64,000 nt of DNA from Pseudomonas shirazensis (GCF_014268785.2 NZ_JABWRD020000001.1:1005001-1069000); one strand, 5' to 3'; shown: positions 1-9,670, counted from the stretch's first letter. Notes: generated by a model not told the origin, from the sequence alone. Numbers and translations are program-made.

Positions 1-108
1 CGCCTTGAGCAAAACAGGCGAGACGTCGATACCGCGCTGGATCGCGCCATATAACGCCTCGTTGACCAGGCTTATCGACGTGGTCCCTTTGTCAGGGTTG
101 AGCACCAT
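1..108 (-). CDS. AraC-type regulator, N-terminal fragment (runs off the left edge)
   Basis: Only the first 36 codons are in the window. The reading begins MVLNPDKGTTSISLVNEAL and continues with GAIQRGIDVSPVLLKA. A helix of the form LVNEAL..AIQRGIDV..LL resembles the start of the arabinose-binding-like N-terminal domain found in many Pseudomonas AraC/OruR-type regulators. That is family recall from a short stretch, so the assignment is tentative. The ATG at 108 is preceded by AATGGAGAACC, a good ribosome-binding site. The gene is divergent from the sugar dehydrogenase at 507. The HTH domain would lie outside the window. Confidence 0.45.
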   Translation of the reverse strand, partial: MVLNPDKGTTSISLVNEALYGAIQRGIDVSPVLLKA

Positions 109-506
109 TGGTTCTCCATTGAGCAGGGTTGACGCTGACCGACTGCTGAAGCTGCCACGGCGCTGGACAACCGTCCAGAGGGTCATAGGGGTAACGCCGC
201 TATTGTTGTATTAATCTCATCCGTGCATCTATCGCCTGGGGGGTAGTTGCTGCGCCGGGCGTGCTTCAGCTTTAGCGCGACCGCAGCCTGGTCACGGTAA
301 CCGTGAATATCTGCTGAAATAAACGGTCTGCTTTACGCATGCGCGCGACTCGACGGATAGGGCAGACTGCATAACGTTCTCAACTCAGGCAGGCAACAAG
401 TGCCGAACCAACCACGTCGGGTGTCCACTGATGGAAGTGGCAACTGAAAACTCCTGTAAGCGCCTAGGTGCCGTGCGAATTCTGCCTCAGCGAAGGGGCC
501 ATCTCA
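109..506. promoter_or_regulatory. Divergent intergenic region without a gene; contains inverted repeat TCACGGT-A-ACCGTGA
   Basis: About 400 bases separate the truncated regulator from the sugar dehydrogenase, and I find no convincing coding frame. The notable element is a perfect inverted repeat at 292-306, with 7-bp arms around one central base, which is operator-like. A smaller GGAC/GTCC inverted repeat lies near 168-180. Both promoters of the divergent pair should be here, but I do not assign -35/-10 boxes. Confidence 0.4.
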
Positions 507-2108
507 ATGCGCTATAACGCCGGTTGGCCTCAGGCGCGCTCAATGATCGCGGTACTCGCCGCTGGCCTGATCACGGCTGGGCTCGCCAGTATCATCCAGA
601 CGCAGGTGGTACTCAGCGAGCTGATCGACTTGGGGGCGCCGATCACGATGCTGGTAAGGATACGCACGACCCTGGCGGACTTGATGACTTTTGCGCCGGT
701 CATGATGGCTATTGCAGTGGCAACGCTTACCCCGGCGTTGTTGCTGGCGCATTGGCTATTGCGCAAGGTGACAGCCGTGCCAGGTGCGGTGGTTTTCGCT
801 GCTGCTTGCGTATGCGCGCTGTGGACGGTGCTCTGGCTGATGCGCTCGGTCATACCGATGCCGCCTATACCCGGCAGCAGAACGCTGCTTGGCCAGGTGT
901 TGATGTCTTCGCCAGGGATTGTCGCGGGATTGCTGTATGCCCATCTGACCTCGCCGAGGCGTATTGACGAAGGCGGCCGGCCACTGACCGTAGTCGCACT
1001 GATAGGTATTCCGACTCTTCTGTTTTTTGTCACCGCACCTGCCAGCGTCGAGCCACCTGCTGGCGTGGATGCGGCTAGCTACAAGGTGCAGACAGTGGCC
1101 AGTGGGTTGCAGCAGCCGTGGTCGGTTGCACCACTGCCGGATGGCCGCGCATTGGTGACGGAGATGGCAGGGCGGCTGCTGGCCGTGAGCGGCGACGGTT
1201 CAATTGCACAGATAAGCCTTGATGGGCTGCCGTTGTTGTTCCAGCAAGGATCGATTACTGGCTTGATGGATGTCGTACTGGATCCGCAGTTCGAGCACAA
1301 TGGCGTGCTGTACCTGACCATGGGTTACGGCGAGGCGGGCGCCAATGGCACACAGCTGGTGCGGGCCAGACTGGTTGGCAATGCGCTGGATGATGTCCGC
1401 GTGCTGTTCAAATCGACACTCAAGCCCAGCGCTGGCAACAACGGCGGACGTCTGGCATTTCTCGCCGATGAGACCCTGGTGCTGACCGTAGGCGATGGCA
1501 GCACGCGCCGCGAAGAGGCGCAAAACCGGGGCAATTCGCTGGGCAGCGTGGTCAGGCTCGACCGCGATGGCCGGCCACCGGCGGACAATCCCTTCATCGG
1601 TCAGGCAGGCACCGCTGCCGAGCTCTACAGCCTGGGCCATCGCAACCCGCAGGGCATCGCGGTCGATCCTGCAACCGGCGAGTTGCTGCTCAGCGAACAC
1701 GGCCCCCGCGGTGGTGACGAGATCAATCAGATAGTGCCGGGCGGCAACTATGGCTGGCCCATCGTTACCGGCGGAGTTGACTATCCGTTTGCGCAGGTAA
1801 CACCACTACGTCAGCTGGCGGGCTATCAAGATCCAGTCGTGCAGTGGACACCATCGATCGCACCGGCCGGCCTTGCCGTCTATCGCGGCACGATGTTCCC
1901 AGACTGGCGTGGCAATTTGCTGGTACCTGCGCTCAAGGAACGGGCGGTGCGTCGAGTATTGCGCAACGGCCGCCAAGTGGTCGGGCAGCAACTGCTGCTG
2001 GCAGACCTGAAGGAGCGGATGCGCGATGTGAAGGTTGCACCGGACGGTTCAATCTACGTCCTCACCGACGGGCCTGACGCCAGTCTATTGCGCATCGTCG
2101 AACCATGA
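507..2108 (+). CDS. Membrane-anchored PQQ-type sugar dehydrogenase (GSDH family)
   Basis: This 533-residue protein has an N-terminal membrane part with about five hydrophobic segments (roughly residues 10-180). A soluble beta-propeller domain of the glucose/sorbosone dehydrogenase family follows (about 195-533). Typical family stretches are visible: LYLTMGYGEAG, NNGGRLAF, LGHRNPQGIAVDP, LLLSEHGPRGGDEIN and GGNYGWP. Relatives such as YliI oxidise aldoses in the periplasm with PQQ as cofactor. Here the propeller would be held at the membrane, so electrons probably go to the respiratory chain (inference). An upstream GTG at 468 is open, but the ATG at 507 has GAAGGGG at the right spacing and is preferred. 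The gene stands alone and converges with the Anbu operon. Confidence 0.85.
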   Translation: MRYNAGWPQARSMIAVLAAGLITAGLASIIQTQVVLSELIDLGAPITMLVRIRTTLADLMTFAPVMMAIAVATLTPALLLAHWLLRKVTAVPGAVVFAAACVCALWTVLWLMRSVIPMPPIPGSRTLLGQVLMSSPGIVAGLLYAHLTSPRRIDEGGRPLTVVALIGIPTLLFFVTAPASVEPPAGVDAASYKVQTVASGLQQPWSVAPLPDGRALVTEMAGRLLAVSGDGSIAQISLDGLPLLFQQGSITGLMDVVLDPQFEHNGVLYLTMGYGEAGANGTQLVRARLVGNALDDVRVLFKSTLKPSAGNNGGRLAFLADETLVLTVGDGSTRREEAQNRGNSLGSVVRLDRDGRPPADNPFIGQAGTAAELYSLGHRNPQGIAVDPATGELLLSEHGPRGGDEINQIVPGGNYGWPIVTGGVDYPFAQVTPLRQLAGYQDPVVQWTPSIAPAGLAVYRGTMFPDWRGNLLVPALKERAVRRVLRNGRQVVGQQLLLADLKERMRDVKVAPDGSIYVLTDGPDASLLRIVEP

Positions 2109-2114
2109 GCCGGA

Positions 2115-2849
2115 TCAATCGGCCATGAACTCACGCGGCGGCGGCTGCAGATCGGCCAGCAGATTCTTCAGACCATCGCTCCATTGCCGGCGAATATGGC
2201 TGTAGTACGGGTCATCCTGATGGATGCGCACCGGCGCCTTAGCGGCAAAGCTGTCCTTGGCATACACCAGCAGATCCAGCGGCATGCCAACTGACAGATT
2301 GCTGCGGATGGTCGAGTCGAACGAAATCAGGCCGCAGCGCAGGGCCTCGTCCAAAGGGGTGTGGTAGGTCAGGTTGCGATCAAGAATCGGCCGGCCGTAC
2401 TTGCTCTCGCCAAGCTGCAGAAACGGCGTGTCCTGGGTGGCCTGGAAGAAGTTTCCCTGGGCGTAGACGTTATAGATGCCCATCTCGGCGCCGGCGATCT
2501 GTCCGCCGACCATGATCGTGCAGCTCAGGTCGATCAGTGCGGTCAGCTTGCTGCGGTCGCGGCTCATGACTTCGCGCAGCGTATCGGCAACCAGCACCGT
2601 GGCGTCGTACAGCGAGGTGACATTCAGCATGTGGGTGCCGCTGCCTCGGCTACGCTGTTCGAGCAGGCTGACCACCGATTGCGAAGTGGCCAGGTTGCCT
2701 GCGGTCTGCAACACGATCAGGCGTTCACCTGGCGCGCTGAAGACGAACAACTTGCGAAAAGTGGAGATCTGGTCGATGCCTGCGTTGGTGCGTGAGTCGC
2801 AGATGAACACCAGTCCGTCTGCCACGTGCATGGCGACGCAATAGGTCAT
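2115..2849 (-). CDS. Anbu, proteasome-type Ntn peptidase
   Basis: This 244-residue protein begins MTYCVAMHVADGLVFICDSR and contains FRKLFVF and LIVLQTAGNLATSQ. That is the bacterial proteasome-related Anbu (ancestral beta-subunit) family. After Met removal Thr2 would be the N-terminal nucleophile. Known Anbu proteins assemble into open helical rings, and their substrate is unresolved. It is the last gene of a leftward group with the circularly permuted ATP-grasp, alpha-E and transglutaminase genes, which is the classic Anbu neighbourhood. A 63-base gap with a GC-rich hairpin separates it from the transglutaminase gene, so its expression may differ from that of the first three. An AAGGTAAC site lies upstream of the ATG. 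Confidence 0.9.
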   Translation of the reverse strand: MTYCVAMHVADGLVFICDSRTNAGIDQISTFRKLFVFSAPGERLIVLQTAGNLATSQSVVSLLEQRSRGSGTHMLNVTSLYDATVLVADTLREVMSRDRSKLTALIDLSCTIMVGGQIAGAEMGIYNVYAQGNFFQATQDTPFLQLGESKYGRPILDRNLTYHTPLDEALRCGLISFDSTIRSNLSVGMPLDLLVYAKDSFAAKAPVRIHQDDPYYSHIRRQWSDGLKNLLADLQPPPREFMAD

Positions 2850-2878
2850 GCTGGTTACCTTGTGCTGTGGGAATAGAG

Positions 2879-2905
2879 GCCCCGTCCTGGCGAACCTGAC
2901 GGGGC
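2879..2905. promoter_or_regulatory. GC-rich hairpin between the transglutaminase and Anbu genes
   Basis: The arms GCCCCGTC and GACGGGGC (8 bp, perfect) enclose an 11-base loop. On the leftward transcript the hairpin lies between the stop of the transglutaminase gene and the Anbu start. No strong U-tract follows in that direction, so it looks more like a processing, stability or attenuation element than a full terminator. Confidence 0.5.
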
Positions 2906-2912
2906 TTTGCTG

Positions 2913-3692
2913 CTACTGGCGATGGACGTGAACGCTGGCCTGCATCGACTCGGTGCCGCCACCGCGGCGTACACCGCGGACCGGGCAGGCATCCAGGTAG
3001 TCGAGGCCGACTGCCAGTTTCAGGTGGCGCTCGGGGCGGGTGATGCGGTTGGTCACATCGAAGCTGTACCAGGCGTCATCGATCCAGGCTTCGGCCCAGG
3101 CGTGGCTGGCCAGGTGGGTTTCGTCCTCGGTGCACAGATAGCCGGACACATAGCGCGCCGGAACGCCCAAACTGCGGGCGCAGGCGAGAAAGGCGTGGGT
3201 GTGGTCCTGGCATACACCGGCACCGCCGTTGAAGGCTTCGATGGCGGTAGTGACTACCGAGGTTGTTCCCGGGCTGTACGGCATCTGGTCGGCTAGGCCC
3301 TGCATCAGTGCGGTCAGGGCTGCGCGGTCACGGTGTTCGCCGCAATGCTCAATGGCAAAGGCCTTGAGCGTGTCATCGGCCTGGGTCAGGTGGCTGGTGC
3401 GCAAGAACGGCAGGGGCGACTGCTCGCCGGCTTCCTGCTCGCATTCGGAGTCGATTTCGACTTGGCCGCTGGCGGTCAGGGCCAGGTGCCCGTGGGGTTT
3501 GTCCAGCGTCAGCACATGCAGGATGTTGCCGTAGGGATCGATCTGGCTGTTGACCTTGCGCGGCAGCTCCAGCTGCCAGTCGAGGATACGCTGGCGCTCG
3601 CTGCTGCGCGGGGTCAGGCGCAGCAGCTGGATGCTGTTGCTGACATCGCTGGCGTAGCTGTAGGTGGTGTCGTGACGGATAGACAGTTTCAT
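2913..3692 (-). CDS. Transglutaminase-like cysteine protease domain protein
   Basis: The 259-residue product starts MKLSIRHDTTYSYASDVSNS, the usual start of bacterial transglutaminase-family proteins with a small N-terminal beta domain. The catalytic set is visible: Cys in GGAGVCQDHTHAFLACARSL, His in ASHAWAEAW and Asp in FDVTN. The frame stays open further upstream, but the ATG at 3692 has CCTGGAGG just before it and overlaps the stop of the alpha-E gene by ATGA, so it is the start. In this operon type the protein may act as a peptidase or amide-forming enzyme on the product of the ATP-grasp partner. That role is inference. Confidence 0.88.
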   Translation of the reverse strand: MKLSIRHDTTYSYASDVSNSIQLLRLTPRSSERQRILDWQLELPRKVNSQIDPYGNILHVLTLDKPHGHLALTASGQVEIDSECEQEAGEQSPLPFLRTSHLTQADDTLKAFAIEHCGEHRDRAALTALMQGLADQMPYSPGTTSVVTTAIEAFNGGAGVCQDHTHAFLACARSLGVPARYVSGYLCTEDETHLASHAWAEAWIDDAWYSFDVTNRITRPERHLKLAVGLDYLDACPVRGVRRGGGTESMQASVHVHRQ

Positions 3693-4639
3693 ACGACCTC
3701 CAGGTAGGAATTGTGCACGCTCTGCCCCAACTGGTGGATACGGCCGATGAAATCGGTCAGCCACAGGTGCAGGCCGGCGTCGAGGATTTCGTCGATGCCG
3801 GTGTAGCGCAGGCGCGCATTGAGTTCGGCGGCCATGCGCTGGGCCGCGCGACCGGTGTTGCCCGGCAAGCCGGCGAGGATCTGGTCTAGCTCGTCGATAC
3901 AGGAATGCAGCGAGCGCGGTACGTCGACCCGCAACAACAACAGCTCCGACACCGGCCGTGCGCTGGGCGCGTTACGGTAGATCTCGTTGAACGCCTCATA
4001 AGAGGTCAGGGCGCGCAGCAGGGCGCTCCACTGGTAATAGCCGCGGGCCGAGTCGTCGCTGACTTCTTCGGAGGTTTCGCCGAACATTTCATAACGCGCA
4101 TCGAGCAGGCGCAGGGTGTTGTCGGCACGCTCGAGAAAGGTTCCCAGGCGGATGAAGCTGTAAGCATCGTTGCGCATGATGGTGCCGGAGGTGGCGCCGC
4201 GGAACAGGTGCGAACGCTCCTTGACCCAGTCACAGAACTGGCTGATGCCATAGCGGCCGAGGCCGTTGCTGGCGATGTTGCGCATCTCGATCCAGGTGGC
4301 GTTGATGTTTTCCCACATGTCAGCGGTGATGCGTCCGCGCACGGCGTGGGCATTGGTCCGCGCTGCCTGTAGGCAGCAATAGATGCTGCTGGGGTTTTCC
4401 GCATCGAGGGCGAAGAAGTGCAGCATGCGCTCGGAGTCGAGCTCGGTGTGCTTGCGCAGGTAGTCATCGAGGGTGCCCGAGGCCAGCAGCGACATGGCCA
4501 GTTCAGCGTGGCCATCGGAGCGGCCGGCCTGGGGCATCAACGACAGTGAATAGCTGACTTCAAGCATGCGCGCGAGGTTTTCGGCGCGCTCCAGGTAGCG
4601 CGACATCCAGTACAGATCGGAAGCGGTTCTTGAGAGCAT
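3689..4639 (-). CDS. Alpha-E domain protein (DUF403)
   Basis: A 316-residue, mostly helical protein that starts MLSRTASDLYWMSRYLERAE, diagnostic of the alpha-E (DUF403) family. Its biochemical role is unknown. It is nearly always encoded beside a circularly permuted ATP-grasp protein and a transglutaminase, as here: it follows the ATP-grasp gene by 3 bases and overlaps the transglutaminase gene by 4. A shared function in ATP-dependent peptide modification or ligation has been proposed for such clusters. Nothing here identifies the substrate. Confidence 0.88.
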   Translation of the reverse strand: MLSRTASDLYWMSRYLERAENLARMLEVSYSLSLMPQAGRSDGHAELAMSLLASGTLDDYLRKHTELDSERMLHFFALDAENPSSIYCCLQAARTNAHAVRGRITADMWENINATWIEMRNIASNGLGRYGISQFCDWVKERSHLFRGATSGTIMRNDAYSFIRLGTFLERADNTLRLLDARYEMFGETSEEVSDDSARGYYQWSALLRALTSYEAFNEIYRNAPSARPVSELLLLRVDVPRSLHSCIDELDQILAGLPGNTGRAAQRMAAELNARLRYTGIDEILDAGLHLWLTDFIGRIHQLGQSVHNSYLEVV

Positions 4640-4642
4640 CGG

Positions 4643-6052
4643 TCAGTCCTCCACCACCCAGGTGTCCTTGGTACCACCGCCCTGCGACGAGTTCACCACC
4701 AGCGAGCCTTCCTGCAACGCCACGCGGGTGAGGCCGCCAGGCACCAGGCGGGTCTCACTGCCGGACAAAACGAACGGGCGCAGGTCGATATGGCGCGGGG
4801 CGATGCCTTGTTCGATAAAGGTCGGGCAGGTCGACAGGCACAAGGTCGGCTGGGCGATGTAGGCATGCGGGCGGGCTTTGATGCGCGCGCGGAAGTCCTC
4901 GATCTGCGCTGCCGTTGCCGCCGGCCCAACCAACATGCCGTAACCGCCGGAGCCCTGGGTCTCTTTGACCACCAGTTCAGGCAAGTTGGCCAGCACGTGG
5001 GACAAGTCGGCAGGCTTGCGGCATTGCCAGGTGGGGACGTTCTTGAGGATGGGCTCTTCGCTGAGGTAGAAGCGGATCATGTCGCCCACATAGGGGTAGA
5101 TCGACTTGTCGTCGGCCACGCCGGTGCCGACGGCATTGGCCAGCACCACATTGCCGGCGCGGTACACCGAGATCAGGCCGGGCACGCCAAGGGTCGAGTC
5201 CGGGTTGAAAGACAACGGGTCGAGGTAGTCGTCATCCAGGCGTCGGTAGATCACGTCGACCCGCTGCGGCCCGGCGGTGGTGCGCATATACAGATGCTCG
5301 TCACGCACGAACAGGTCGGCGCCTTCGACCAGTTCGACGCCCATCTCGCGGGCAAGAAACGCATGTTCGAAATAGGCACTGTTGAAGCGCCCGGGGGTGA
5401 GCACCACGGCGGTCGGGTTGTCCAGCGGGCTGGCGCTCTTGAGTGTGTCCAGCAGCATGTTCGGGTAGTGGTCGATCGGTGCGATGCGCTGCGCGGCGAA
5501 CAGCTCGGGGAACAGGCGCATCATCATCTTGCGGTCTTCAAGCATGTAGCTGACGCCGCTTGGGGTGCGCAGGTTGTCTTCCAGCACGTAATAAGTGCCA
5601 TCGCTGTCGCGCACCAGATCGACACCGGCGATGTGCGCGTACAGCCCACGGTGCAGGTTCAAGCCCTGCATTGCGACCTGATAGCCCTCGTTGGCCAATA
5701 CCTGTTCGGGCGGAATGATGCCGGCCTTGAGAATGCGTTGGTCGTGGTAGATGTCGTGCAGGAACAGGTTCAGCGCCTGCACCCGCTGAATGCAGCCGCG
5801 CTCGACAATGCGCCATTCACTGGCGCGGATGCTGCGCGGGATAATGTCGAAGGGGATCAGGCGCTCGGTGTCCTGCGCGTCACCATAGAGAGTAAAGGTG
5901 ATGCCCGCGCGGTGGAACAGCAGGTCGGCCTCGCGTCGACGTTGTTCCAGCAATTCCAGCGGTGTATTGGCCAACCAGCGCGAAAAAGCCTGGTAGTGGG
6001 AGCGGCAACTTCCGTTTGCCTCATACATTTCATCGAAAAAAGCCCGGGACAT
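4643..6052 (-). CDS. Circularly permuted ATP-grasp protein (type 2)
   Basis: This 469-residue protein is of the DUF404/DUF407 type. It contains VDLVRDSDGTYYVLEDNLRT, DVIYRRLDDDYLDPLSF and KETQGSGGYGMLVG, the last resembling the ATP-binding loop. Such enzymes are expected to form an acyl-phosphate and join a carboxylate to an amine. The ATG at 6052 has AAGGAG five bases upstream. A GTG two codons earlier is too close to that site and is rejected. It is the first gene of the Anbu operon, so the promoter should lie in 6053-6307. Confidence 0.88.
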   Translation of the reverse strand: MSRAFFDEMYEANGSCRSHYQAFSRWLANTPLELLEQRRREADLLFHRAGITFTLYGDAQDTERLIPFDIIPRSIRASEWRIVERGCIQRVQALNLFLHDIYHDQRILKAGIIPPEQVLANEGYQVAMQGLNLHRGLYAHIAGVDLVRDSDGTYYVLEDNLRTPSGVSYMLEDRKMMMRLFPELFAAQRIAPIDHYPNMLLDTLKSASPLDNPTAVVLTPGRFNSAYFEHAFLAREMGVELVEGADLFVRDEHLYMRTTAGPQRVDVIYRRLDDDYLDPLSFNPDSTLGVPGLISVYRAGNVVLANAVGTGVADDKSIYPYVGDMIRFYLSEEPILKNVPTWQCRKPADLSHVLANLPELVVKETQGSGGYGMLVGPAATAAQIEDFRARIKARPHAYIAQPTLCLSTCPTFIEQGIAPRHIDLRPFVLSGSETRLVPGGLTRVALQEGSLVVNSSQGGGTKDTWVVED

Positions 6053-6307
6053 ACCCACTCCTTGCTACGCATCGTCAGCAGCGTTGTCGCATACCTGATC
6101 AGCGTTGCAATGAAGGTGCCGAAACGGGCAGGGCAGTGTGGCTAGGGCTCGAATTGATGCAGAAATTGCGATTGCGCGCTGTTTAGCATCAGAAAAACGA
6201 CGCAGTGAAGGCTTTTACGCTCAATCCACGTCAACGGCGGGAAGGCGTGGCGCATCAAACAGGTGCGCGTTGGCAGGCTTTGCCAAAGTTGCCCCAAACG
6301 GGGGCGC
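6053..6307. promoter_or_regulatory. Intergenic region upstream of the Anbu operon
   Basis: These 255 bases lie between the ATP-grasp start and the stop of the diguanylate cyclase gene, both on the minus strand. A short inverted repeat, TTGGCA-N5-TGCCAA (6270-6286), lies just downstream of the cyclase stop and lacks a T-tract. No coding frame is convincing. The operon promoter is expected here. Confidence 0.4.
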
Positions 6308-7534
6308 TCAGGCGGTGGTGCGAGCGTGCTCGACCAGTTCAACCCGGTTGCGGCCGGCGGCCTTGGCGCGGTACATGGCCTTGTCGGCGCAGACCAGCAA
6401 TGCGTCCAGATCACTTTCGGCAGTTGTGGCACAGACCAGGCCGATGCTTGCCGTCACGCCGTGCTCGCTGCTCACGTTGAGTTGGGCAATCAATGCCCGC
6501 AGGCGCTCGGCAATCTCGACGGCCTCGGCCTGGGGCGTGTTGGGCAGCAACAGTGCGAACTCTTCACCGCCGAGCCTGCCGGCGATGCCATCGTCGCGCA
6601 GGCAGTCACTGATGACCGTGCCGATGCGTTGCAGGACCCGATCCCCCGCCGCATGGCCGAAGGTGTCATTGATCTGTTTGAAATAGTCGATGTCCAGCAT
6701 CAACACAGCGACCAGCCCGCTCTGCTGCTTACATAAGGCATGCTGGGCCGAGGCATGATCGAAGAACGCCCGGCGATTGTTCAAACCGGTCAGCCCGTCT
6801 GTGCAGGAGGCAATGATAGCCAGCCGGTGAGCATGTTCCATCTCATGCTTCAGGCGCCAAGCAGTCTCCAGTGCTGAAGACAGACTGCGGGTGGCACTGA
6901 CGACAAACGAGGCAAACACCAGCACCGCCAGGGCTATGCCTTGTTGCAAGGCAGAAGGCTGCAGTAACAACCAGATCGTGCAAGGCAGCAGCACCAGAGC
7001 AATGGACACCAGGGTCATATTGCGAAAGGACGAGTAACACGACACCGCGCTGACCGACATGCCTACTGCAAACAGAATGATCAGCGTCTGCCCGACCAGA
7101 TCACCGACCGGCATCACCGCAAGCGCGCCAAGGCCCCAGATGCCTGCCGACAATGCCAAGGTCAGCCAGTAGCGGCGCTCCCACTGTTGCGGCGAGCGCT
7201 GGTTGGGCGCGGCGCGGCGGTAGGTGATGAACATCACGGTACGCAGCAGCGTGGTCGCGGTCAGCACGCTCATCCAGGTGATCACCGCTTCGTGATCAAA
7301 GCGCTCCCAGCCCATCCAGCACAGCATCGCTGCAGCCAGGTAGCTGCCCAGCACCGCCGGCGCCGATTGCACGAACAGCTGCTTGAGCCGATCGGTCCTG
7401 ACGTGCTGGGTGATCTCGGGGCGAAGGTCGGGGGCGTTCATGGCGTGAGGCCGCAGCTCTGGATACGGGTGCGGCATTGTGTCATTGCGCCAGCGCCGCG
7501 CAAAGCGCTCCAGGCGAACGTTCATTGCTGCCAT
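6308..7534 (-). CDS. Membrane-bound diguanylate cyclase (GGDEF)
   Basis: This protein of up to 408 residues has an N-terminal block of about five or six hydrophobic helices (roughly 60-215) and a C-terminal GGDEF domain. The domain shows [35 protein letters not shown] and the signature [12 protein letters not shown] near residue 320. It should make cyclic di-GMP at the inner membrane. I see no RxxD product-inhibition site directly before the signature. The start is uncertain: ATG at 7534 has a weak AGGG, and internal ATGs at 7477 and 7441 would remove 19 or 31 residues. It is divergent from the GH13 enzyme gene, with about 50 bases between them. Confidence 0.88.
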   Translation of the reverse strand: MAAMNVRLERFARRWRNDTMPHPYPELRPHAMNAPDLRPEITQHVRTDRLKQLFVQSAPAVLGSYLAAAMLCWMGWERFDHEAVITWMSVLTATTLLRTVMFITYRRAAPNQRSPQQWERRYWLTLALSAGIWGLGALAVMPVGDLVGQTLIILFAVGMSVSAVSCYSSFRNMTLVSIALVLLPCTIWLLLQPSALQQGIALAVLVFASFVVSATRSLSSALETAWRLKHEMEHAHRLAIIASCTDGLTGLNNRRAFFDHASAQHALCKQQSGLVAVLMLDIDYFKQINDTFGHAAGDRVLQRIGTVISDCLRDDGIAGRLGGEEFALLLPNTPQAEAVEIAERLRALIAQLNVSSEHGVTASIGLVCATTAESDLDALLVCADKAMYRAKAAGRNRVELVEHARTTA

Positions 7535-7585
7535 GCGTCATACCCTAAAGCCTGCGTACATTCACTTTTGCCTTGTGGGGAGCTT

Positions 7586-9649
7586 ATGACAGATCAGGAC
7601 GAGTACATTAAATGGCTCGAAGCGCGTTCCATGCTCAAGATTTCCCAGGACCGGGCCAAGCTCTACGGCGGCCAGTCGCGGCTGTGGATGAACGCCTATG
7701 CCGAGTCGCAGCCGCGCCGGGCGATTGAAATATCCTCGGTGTGGTTGACGGTGTACCCCGATGCGATTGTCTCGCCTGACGGGTCTTCGGTACTTCAGGC
7801 GCTGGGCCATGAAGCGCTCTGGAAGCAGTTGTCCGAGATTGGCATCCAAGGCATTCACACCGGTCCGATCAAGCAGGCCGGCGGGATCAGCGGTGATCAG
7901 TTCACACCAAGCGTGGACGGTAATTTCGACCGCATCAGTTTTGACGTCGACCCGCTGTTCGGTACCGAAGAAGAATTGGTGCGCATGAGCAGGATCGCCG
8001 CCGCGCACAACGCGGTGACCATCGATGACCTGATCCCCGCACACACCGGCAAGGGCGCGGACTTCAGGCTGGCCGAGCGGGCCTATGGCTTGTATCCGGG
8101 CTTGTATCACATGGTCGAGATTCGTCAGGAAGACTGGCACCTGCTGCCTGACGTGCCCGCGGGCCGCGACGCCGTCAACCTGTCACCAGCGGTGTGCGAC
8201 GAGTTGAAGGCGCGGCATTACATTGTCGGCCAGTTGCAACGGGTGATCTTCTTCGAGCCGGGGGTCAAGGACACCGATTGGAGCGCAACACCAGCGATCA
8301 CCGGCGTCGACGGCATCGAACGGCGCTGGGTCTATCTGCATTATTTCAAGGAAGGGCAGCCGTCGCTGAACTGGCTCGATCCATCGTTTACCGCCCAGCA
8401 GATGATCCTCGGTGACGCGCTGTATGCCCTCGACTGCCATGGCGCACGCGGTATCCGCCTGGATGCCAACGGCTTCCTCGGCGTCGAAGCCCGCGCCGAA
8501 GGCCCGGCCTGGTCCGAGAGCCATCCGTTATCGATCACCGGCAACCAGATCCTCGGTGGGATGATCCGCAAGGCCGGCGGCTTCAGCTTCCAGGAACTGA
8601 ACCTGACCCTGGATGACATCGCCCAAATGTCCAAGGGCGGCGCCGATCTATCCTACGACTTCGTTACTCGGCCAGCCTACCAGCACGCACTGCTGACTGG
8701 CGATACCGAGTTCCTGCGCCTGATGCTGCAGCAGATGCACGCGTTCAAGATCGACCCTGCCTCGCTGATCCATGCCCTGCAGAACCATGACGAGTTGACC
8801 ACCGAGCTGGTGCATTTCTGGACCCTGCATGCCCATGACATGTTCATGTACAAGGGCCAGACCATCCCCGGCAGCATCCTGCGCGAGCATATTCGTGAAG
8901 AGATGCATGAGCGCCTGTCTGGCGAGCATGCGCCGTACAACCTGCGCTTCGTCACCAACGGCATCTCCTGCACCACCGCGAGCTTGATCACTGCCACGCT
9001 GGGGATTCGTGACTTGGAGCTGATCACCGAGGACGATATTGCTCAGATCCAGAAGATCCACCTGTTGCTGGTGATGTACAACGCCATGCAGCCTGGGGTG
9101 TTTGCGCTGTCAGGCTGGGACATGGTCGGCGCACTGCCACTGCCGGCCGAGGCTGTCGCCGAGCGCATGCTCGATGGTGACACGCGCTGGATTCACCGCG
9201 GTGGCTATGACCTGGCGGGGCTGGCACCTGAGGAGCAAGCATCTGTGCGGGGTATCCCAAAGGCCCGCGACCTGTATGGCAGCCTGGACAGCCAGCTGCA
9301 ACGCAGCGATTCGTTTGCCAGCATGGTGAAAAAGATCCTCGCGGTGCGTCAGGCCTATGGCATCGCCAGCAGCAAGCAGATTCTGGTGCCGGAAGTCGAC
9401 AGTCCTGGCTTGCTGGTCATGGTGCATGAACTGCCTGCCGGCAAGGGTATCCAGATCAGCGCGCTCAACTTCGGTGCTGTAGTCATCAGCGAGGAGCTGA
9501 CACTGGCCGGCTTCACGCCGGGGACCGTGGTCGACATGATCAATGAAACGGTCGAGGGCGACCTCAGCGAGGACGGGCGCTTGATGATCAACCTGGAACC
9601 TTACGAAGCGCTGTCGCTGCGGATCGTCAACAGCAGCGGCCATTTCTGA
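7586..9649 (+). CDS. GH13 trehalose-synthase-like alpha-glucosyl enzyme
   Basis: This 687-residue glycoside hydrolase family 13 protein carries all catalytic landmarks. The nucleophile Asp is in [12 protein letters not shown], the acid/base Glu in [12 protein letters not shown], and the transition-state Asp in [14 protein letters not shown]. Region I appears as [12 protein letters not shown]. Overall it resembles stand-alone trehalose synthases (maltose/trehalose interconversion) rather than TreS-maltokinase fusions. The N-terminus is not the usual WY.DAVIYQ type, so the exact reaction is uncertain. The open frame extends upstream to 7187, but that part is antisense to the cyclase gene. ATG 7586 has GGGGAG close upstream. 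A terminator follows. Confidence 0.8.
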   Translation: MTDQDEYIKWLEARSMLKISQDRAKLYGGQSRLWMNAYAESQPRRAIEISSVWLTVYPDAIVSPDGSSVLQALGHEALWKQLSEIGIQGIHTGPIKQAGGISGDQFTPSVDGNFDRISFDVDPLFGTEEELVRMSRIAAAHNAVTIDDLIPAHTGKGADFRLAERAYGLYPGLYHMVEIRQEDWHLLPDVPAGRDAVNLSPAVCDELKARHYIVGQLQRVIFFEPGVKDTDWSATPAITGVDGIERRWVYLHYFKEGQPSLNWLDPSFTAQQMILGDALYALDCHGARGIRLDANGFLGVEARAEGPAWSESHPLSITGNQILGGMIRKAGGFSFQELNLTLDDIAQMSKGGADLSYDFVTRPAYQHALLTGDTEFLRLMLQQMHAFKIDPASLIHALQNHDELTTELVHFWTLHAHDMFMYKGQTIPGSILREHIREEMHERLSGEHAPYNLRFVTNGISCTTASLITATLGIRDLELITEDDIAQIQKIHLLLVMYNAMQPGVFALSGWDMVGALPLPAEAVAERMLDGDTRWIHRGGYDLAGLAPEEQASVRGIPKARDLYGSLDSQLQRSDSFASMVKKILAVRQAYGIASSKQILVPEVDSPGLLVMVHELPAGKGIQISALNFGAVVISEELTLAGFTPGTVVDMINETVEGDLSEDGRLMINLEPYEALSLRIVNSSGHF

Positions 9650-9670
9650 AGCCCGGCCTCGTTCTGTGAT

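Noticed and set aside
4790-6145. 451-codon rightward frame opposite the ATP-grasp gene
   Set aside because: Shadow of the real minus-strand gene. The protein is rich in Val, Gly, His and Gln with no known domain and has no separate ribosome-binding site.
7187-7585. Upstream extension of the GH13 frame
   Set aside because: It overlaps the diguanylate cyclase in antisense. The family and a good ribosome-binding site support the start at 7586.
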